From: Corbicula japonica
Taxonomy: Eukaryota > Mollusca > Bivalvia > Venerida > Cyrenidae
Assembly (NCBI GenBank): GCA_038501625.1
Contig: JAZAYU010000012.1
Location: 3,410,001 to 3,474,000, forward strand
Direction of reading: 5' to 3'
Length of the DNA stretch: 64,000 nt
Part shown: in pieces, positions 35,655-64,000 of the stretch
How positions within the stretch are numbered: the stretch's first letter is position 1
Layout of the letters: each line of letters opens with the position of its first letter
Position numbers and translations under genes: made by a program
Notes under the pieces: generated by a model
What the model was told of the DNA's origin: nothing
Databases searched by the model: none
Seen by the model: only the letters and a program-made list of their open reading frames with translations

Positions 35655-37975
35655 TAGTTTTGTATCCAGGATTTAGAAAGGGCAGAGTGCTGTTAAAAAA
35701 GGGCAGGGTGCTGTCAAAAAGAGAAAAAGGCAAATTCGTGTTTTTTGCTATCAAAGGGCACTTTCCAGCATACAAAACTTAAGTTGTTGTGGTTTTTTGT
35801 TTTTGGGTGCGGTAGGGGTTGTGCAGTAAGCTTTTTAAGGGTTACTAGATTAACCGAAATTGGCGGAAAACCGAAATCGGCTCGAAAAACCGAAATCGGC
35901 CCGTTTTTCTTATAAATGTAGAAATTTATAGTGAAATAAATGTTGTTTGGCGTTTACAAGTAAAGATATTAATATTGAGAAGGAAATTGGTTAACCTAAT
36001 GCAAGTAAAAGTTTGTGTTTACTAATAAAGCCAACATTGAAATCATGTATGCGCGCAATCGGCAAACCGATGTACTCCAAAGCGGCACAATATTTCTTTA
36101 ATATATCATTAAAGTTGTATCAAAATTTCATGAAACTGTGATATCGTTGTAATCACATCAACAAGAAGAAAATATGAATCGAAATCGGACGACTGAACGT
36201 CTTGGAGGAAGCCCTATGATACGGTATAAAATGTCTGAATATCGGGCTGAATTCTCTGTTACCGGTATCTGCCTATTTCGTAACAGGTTAACATCATTTT
36301 CCAAATAAATTTGGCGTATGTGTGTTACTGAGACATTAGATCAAATTTATTATGTTAGTGCAAATACACGTTCGTAAATAACTTAATAAGCCACAGATCG
36401 CTTGTGTCATATGCACGTGAACGGCAAAACTCAAATCGGCGGTTTTATTTCATTTGCGCGTTAGTTCTTATATCTAATCTACAGATTTTATATATAAATT
36501 TATCAATGTGATACGGAATGTTTGTGTCACAATTACTTGAGATGTGTGAATTTTAACATTGAACCAAAACTATAAAACAACGGTTTTTAATCAAAATTAC
36601 AACTTACTTATTGATTCACCCCAAATGCAGGATGTTTACATGTGTATTATAAGTGAATCCTCTCAAATGTATTGGTGGCAGTGCTTTTTTTTCGGACAAC
36701 CCAGATTTCGGAAGATGTCATTTTTTCAGTTCGACAAATTAATTAAACCGCTTTATGACATTTCGTCTCAATTAAAAATAAATCTTTGAAAGACCGATCA
36801 GTTTTTCACAAATGAACGTCTGGTAAAAAGAGGTGTTATTTCAAATTCACAACAGTTGCTCAATCAAATGGCTATTTAATGGCAATATCGCAGCCCTCAT
36901 CTCACTGCAATTTTAGCAAATGCATCGTTAAACTTTAATTAATGTATCGTAATTCTTAATTTGTTAACTTTAGTTAGAGTCCCAATTGTGAAAACATATG
37001 GCCTACAATCAAACACTGAAATAATATGATTTTGATGTCTGGATATTTGGCGGTAAAAAATGATTTGCACGAGTACTTTGTTAAAAACGAGTGATATCGG
37101 CAAATTCAAAATAATGGGACAAGCAAATAACTGTATAAAATTACATTTTTGTTATCTAAAATAACAGATAACCTGGTTTTAATAAAAAAAAGTACTGTAC
37201 CAATATGCTAGACAGTTAGAGTATAGAAGCAAGTGATGTGACAATTAATTGACTTCAAGGGCGGTTGGTCGGGACGTTTGATACGCCACATGGGCACATG
37301 CTGTTGATGAGGCTAAATTGCTGTTTATGACTAACAAGTTTTTAAATACCAGGTTTCTGTGTATTTGCCACTTGTCCTTATATAGATTAATGACTTGTTT
37401 GGGACTTGGGTTTAGACGGTCGCTGTAGGGTATGTATGCACGCATCGCTGAGTTTCTGTTTATTACACAAGGTAACTTGGGAAAATACAGGCATTGAATA
37501 AACTAAGGCAGAATTTGAGGCTGTTTGACATTCAGTGAGAAATAGGGCCCCATTCCCCCCTCAAAATAGTATATATTTTTTCCCCAAGTCTGATAAAAAA
37601 TTCCCCCTTTGCCAGAGTCTGTTACGGACCATTCCATAGTGAAGATGATAAATCTGAGTTTTTGATATGTTTAATGGATACCCCATCAATAGGCAATACA
37701 GTGACAAGAATAATTTGCAGAGACAGAGAAAGACATTGCACTGTAGACCACTGACTTTCTTTGAATTAAAAGATCAGTGAATACTTTGTTATGTTGTGTT
37801 TGACAGGCTGCAAGTATCTTCCAAATATTCCCCCTTTCCTCTGTTCACGTCGTAATTTCGTCCTCCAAAGGGCTGCGACCCCCCTTCCCCCCAAAAGAGA
37901 AAAAAGCACTGACATTAATTATTGAAGACAAAAGGGCATGTATCGGGAAAAGGGCAAACTATAAATACAACACTA
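35655..37975. mobile_element. 2.3-kb insertion with 5-bp target-site duplication
   Basis: This interrupts a MITE copy and is bounded by TGACT on both sides (35650-35654 and 37976-37980). Short imperfect terminal inverted repeats are visible (TAGTTTTGTAT at the left; ATACAACACTA at the right). AGGGCA-containing subterminal words recur near both ends. No transposase frame is recognisable, so it is non-autonomous or decayed. The superfamily is unknown. Confidence 0.75.
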
Positions 37976-38041
37976 TGACTGATCTGAATCTACACTGTTC
38001 ACCCTCACAATGTAGGTGTGTCTATGGAGGAAAGGGTTAAT
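37976..38041. mobile_element. TTAA-family MITE, right part (split copy)
   Basis: Continues the copy interrupted at 35654 and finishes with the intact terminus TCTATGGAGGAAAGGGTTAA. Confidence 0.85.
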
Positions 38042-40608
38042 GAACATAGAGTTCATCAGAGCTCCTGATAATTTTTAAGGGTTAAGGGTAATCACCCCGT
38101 ATTTTTTCCAAAGGGTATTTTACCCCTTTACATTTTTTCATGGGGGGGGGTATATTCAGGATTTTTAGGAGGTATTTTCTTGTTGTTTTGAATTTGAAGG
38201 GGTATTTTTGATATTTGCTATATTCTCTCTAAATTTAACCAAATTCCATGCTTGCATAAATCATTAAATTAACACTTACCTCAGTAACAAAATAAAAAAT
38301 TCCTCTGATTTCGATTTCTTGATCCCACCATGAAATGTGCAGTCATTTTGTTTTCATACGATAATGCAGAGGTGTAGAAATTTTTTTGACCCACTTGCCC
38401 TGCAGGTTAAGTGAATGAGTAAGTGCACATGCTTGATTCATTATAAGTAATTTAATTTAATTGAAAAATACGCACATTTATCTAATGAAACTGCATATCC
38501 GATATTGCAAGTGTGTATCGGTACACTCTGCTTTAATTTTTATAGAGTTTTCCTCAAATTTTAAAGCGTTTTTTCGCGGATACGCACGTTATCTGGAGCT
38601 ATGTTACATATATTGGAAATTAACATAGAGCCCGATGGGAATAGAATTTAGTTTGGTCTAACCTTTAGTAACTCCAATGTAAGCATATTTAGTTTTCTGA
38701 CCTTCATTCAACATAATAGAGATAAATTATATTGATAAATTAAGAACTATTCTGGGCTATTTAAAAAAAGGCTAGTTTGGGTTTTCCTGTTATAAAAATG
38801 TACAACAAACAGTTACTTCCATTTTCATACTTTGCAGTTGTCTTATCGTGCCCTTTAAAGATTTGTGAAGTTTCATCAAAGTAGCACCATCCGTTAAAAA
38901 AATATTCTTAAATAATGTGCAAAAAATGTTGGGAGTGTGACAAAAAAGTGTGACACTTTTAAAAAATCACATTTGTTCAGACCATCATTTTACAAAAGGC
39001 TTAAGTTTTAGCGTTGTTTTAGTGAAAGATGCATTTATTTGGCATCAACTAATGATAAAATTAAGCATATTATACTTCAAGTAATCAAAATTTATGATAT
39101 TTATCATTTAGTCAAGCTGCAAGCATTGTAGATAAGAAAATATCGCAAGAAAATCATTACAACTTTGCTTTATAAATTTATAGGACATTAAAGATTAATA
39201 ATACAAAAGATTTTTTTGTGTATCATTACATTTAATGTTTCTAGATGCAATAATTGTAATAATATAATATTTATTGAAATTATATTTGTCTGCATCTCCT
39301 TTGAGAAAACATCAGCTAAATTTGTCAGGAGTGTGACATTATGCACATATCGCAATATTCTTTCAAAATATCCATTGCATGAACACAAGAGCATGATTTT
39401 TTCCTAGAAGTTTATTTCATGTAATGTTAAATTGTGACAAATAGGAAAACATTTTTGAGTACACTGCACTTTTGCATTTGTCAGGAGTGTGACACACTTT
39501 CTTAACAATATTTTTTTTCTTTTTGTAATACCAGAAGTTCTAAAGCACTTATTTTTGATGCTTCAACATGTATTTTAACAGAAATGCACATTTTTATTCT
39601 GTCACATATGAGTATTAATTGATTTTGATCACTGTAAAGACTGTAGTAGAATTTTATGGAAGTAAACAACACCACACACGGAATTATTTTTACATGTTTA
39701 CTATATGTTTATTATACAACGTTTCGGCATGAACGCCTTCATCAGGTAAAATGTATAAACGGAAGTAACGTCAGACGTTGACGTCAGCGCGCCAAATACA
39801 ATGACGTTAACTGGCGCTAGAATCAACGTAAACGTCAACGTCTAACGTAAAATGGCGGAAAATAATTTTAAAACAGTGAAAGGGAAATGAAGAAATAAAA
39901 CGAAAATGTATAGTGTAACCATATGATGCTGGATTAGAAAATACTTCTTTTTTCTTTTTGTAAGTCTTCAATGAAATACAATCTTTTATTATATTATAAT
40001 AACATAATTATTGCATATAATATAATGAAGTAAAGACTGTACAAATACATGGAGCAACCAGGTTGGACTTTTTATGAACTTAAAATCTTTACATTTTTTT
40101 TCACTTCACTTGCCTTTTTTTAAATTGCCAACACTACAATGTATATCTACGTTATATGGATTTTGCTGGTTGGATATTACATTGTGTTTTAAATGTATTG
40201 GGTTAAATAACTGGGTGTTTAAGTTGAATTCGATGCAGATATACTTGGCTTCATTCCAATAAAAACGTGTTTTTTATCTTTAAAAAAACTAGGAAGTTTA
40301 AATGACAGTACATCTGTCAGTGCAAATGCTTTTGTGAAATAAAATGCTCCTGGATATAGAAGTATTTGTAAATAGGTTCATATATAACAAAAAAGATTGT
40401 ATTTCATTGAAGACTTCAGACACTGGAAAGTATGTATTGTCCATGAAAAGGTATAGTAAAACAAATCCTGTTTATTATCTACAATTGGTTTATTATAAAA
40501 TATGGGGCATGTTGAAAATAAACAAAATGGCTGCTTTCCACTTAAATTAATAGCCCCAACCCCAGTGCCCTTTACTAACACTACTGTAATCATATCCTCC
40601 CATGCTCC
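38042..40608. other. Intergenic, little recognised
   Basis: AT-rich. The word GGAGTGTGACA recurs at about 38934, 39330 and 39484. A stretch at 39719-39747 (ACGTTTCGGCATGAACGCC then TTCATCAGG) followed by repeated ACGTCA/GACGT words looks like the end of a dispersed element, but I cannot delimit it. Confidence 0.35.
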
Positions 40609-40901
40609 GGCCCGCCCGGCTAGCTCAGTGGATAGAGCATCGGACTGTCAATCCAGGGGTCGTGAGTTCGATCCCCAGCCGAGGCGGGAAAAATTTCTCC
40701 GTGACAATTGAACTCGGACATTGCGTCTGAGAGTCATTTGTCCCTCACCTCTGATTCAAGTGAGGAAGCAGTCAGTCGCTTGCGGAGAAATTGGTTAGTA
40801 CTGGTTGGAGACCCAGGAACACCGGTTAGGTGGACTGACCGCCGGGATATAACCAGAAAGGTGTTGAAACCAGGCGTTAAACCCCAAAACAAACAAACAA
40901 A
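40609..40901 (+). mobile_element. tRNA-derived SINE with 12-bp target-site duplications
   Basis: Flanked by CTCCCATGCTCC at 40597-40608 and 40902-40913. The head has an A box TAGCTCAGTGG (40621-40631), an anticodon-loop-like CTGTCAA and a B box GAGTTCGATCC (40664-40674). The tail is GTTAAACCCCAAAAC followed by AAAC repeats. The tRNA arms are mismatched, so this is not a working tRNA. The central body resembles conserved-domain SINEs of molluscs (recognition by eye). Its perfect duplications suggest a fairly young insertion. Confidence 0.9.
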
Positions 40902-41429
40902 CTCCCATGCTCCACCTGTTGCCTCTTATCTGCAGGTTCATCTAGACTGAAGAAAGATACAGGCTCGACAGTAGCCACAGGTGGAAGGATTATACCTTGG
41001 TACTGCTCATTGGCACTGCTTGTTATTACTGAGTTTTCATTGAAAGTCATTGTTAATGAAAAATGTGGGCTTTTCTGGTTACATGTTCTTTGAACTGGAA
41101 AGTGCTATACCATGGAAGACATTTTTCGACTGTAGAATTAAATCATTTGGGAGTTTTTGTTTGAAGTTACTCTTTTTCATAAAGCATGATAATTTTCTGA
41201 TGAAATGCATATAGCACACTTCTTGGCGACCTTGTCTGTTTGTTTTCGGTCCGGGAAATTTAAATCTAAGGGAAAAACCTTTTCTTCTTCATAAACTTCT
41301 CACAGCAGTTACATTTTACAGCTACAGTTTAATGGTTTGTGATTGGTTGCCTGATTCCTATTGTCCAATCAGGTACTTGATAACATAATTTGACAGCCAT
41401 GACAGCGGCTCTATACATGATTCTGTTGT

Positions 41430-41510
41430 CCACAAGAGCTAACAGAAATGGTTGAATTTCAGCATTGAGCAGCAAGAGCTAATAGAAATTGTTGAATTTC
41501 AGCATTGAGA
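41430..41510 (+). repeat. 40-bp tandem duplication upstream of the kinase start codon
   Basis: Two copies share AGAGCTAACAGAAA/AGAGCTAATAGAAA and GTTGAATTTCAGCATTGAG. They lie directly ahead of the kinase start codon, probably in the 5' UTR or just before its last exon. A possible acceptor ATTTGCAG ends at 41521, 3 nt ahead of the ATG at 41524. Confidence 0.75.
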
Positions 41511-41523
41511 TGAATTTGCAGTG

Positions 41524-63984
<22,461 letters not shown>

Positions 63985-64000
63985 TAAATGTTGAGCCATG

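Noticed and set aside
40614..40688. Possible tRNA-Asp (GTC) gene
   Set aside because: Acceptor, anticodon and T stems have mismatches, and the segment continues into a SINE body with tail and target-site duplications.

Overview
This is eukaryotic, almost certainly animal, genomic DNA: split genes with GT-AG introns, AT-rich non-coding sequence, and a very high load of short inverted-repeat elements, minisatellites and tRNA-derived SINEs. The gene families (PLAT-containing triglyceride lipase, Src-family kinase) and the style of dispersed repeats suggest a lophotrochozoan, most likely a bivalve mollusc. The taxon is inferred, not proven. All three supported genes are on the + strand.

Region 1 (1-12.4 kb) holds a complete ten-exon gene for a secreted pancreatic-type triglyceride lipase (507 aa; CDS 1377-12394). 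It has a signal peptide, an intact Ser-Asp-His triad, a full lid loop and a C-terminal PLAT domain. A TATA-like box lies about 70 bp upstream of the start codon. Its introns carry several inverted-repeat elements, including one with an internal 50-bp unit amplified 14 times.

Region 2 (12.4-27.9 kb) is mostly repeats and sequence in which I see nothing. The exception is a strong 3'-terminal coding exon (24667-25896, 409 codons) of a protein I do not recognise. It carries at least four near-evenly spaced copies of a short Trp/Leu/Glu-Ile-Leu motif. Its 5' exons are not securely identified.

Region 3 (28.0-31.8 kb) is a 3.8-kb minisatellite of about 97 copies of a 39-bp, CpG-containing unit. The unit stays open on the minus strand as a 13-residue repeat. 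Regions flanking it contain long palindromes, a perfect 34-bp hairpin, a LINE reverse-transcriptase C-terminal relic, nested transposon insertions and a SINE with clear target-site duplications.

Region 4 (41.5-64 kb) holds the first nine coding exons of a Src-family non-receptor tyrosine kinase: myristoylation/palmitoylation N-terminus, SH3, SH2 and kinase domain up to subdomain IX. The last roughly 65-75 residues lie beyond the window. Its introns contain at least nine copies of one TTAA-flanked MITE family, several other TIR elements and long tandem repeats rich in the nuclear-receptor-like word TCAAGGTCA. The 3' splice site and first bases of the SH3 exon are triplicated in tandem.

The two recognised genes have unrelated functions (extracellular lipid digestion, membrane-proximal phosphotyrosine signalling), and nothing suggests they act together. 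I found no operon-like or defence-like system. The best candidates for something undescribed are the motif-repeat protein at 24.7-25.9 kb, the 39-bp array whose common variants fall mostly at third codon positions, and the triplicated splice acceptor.
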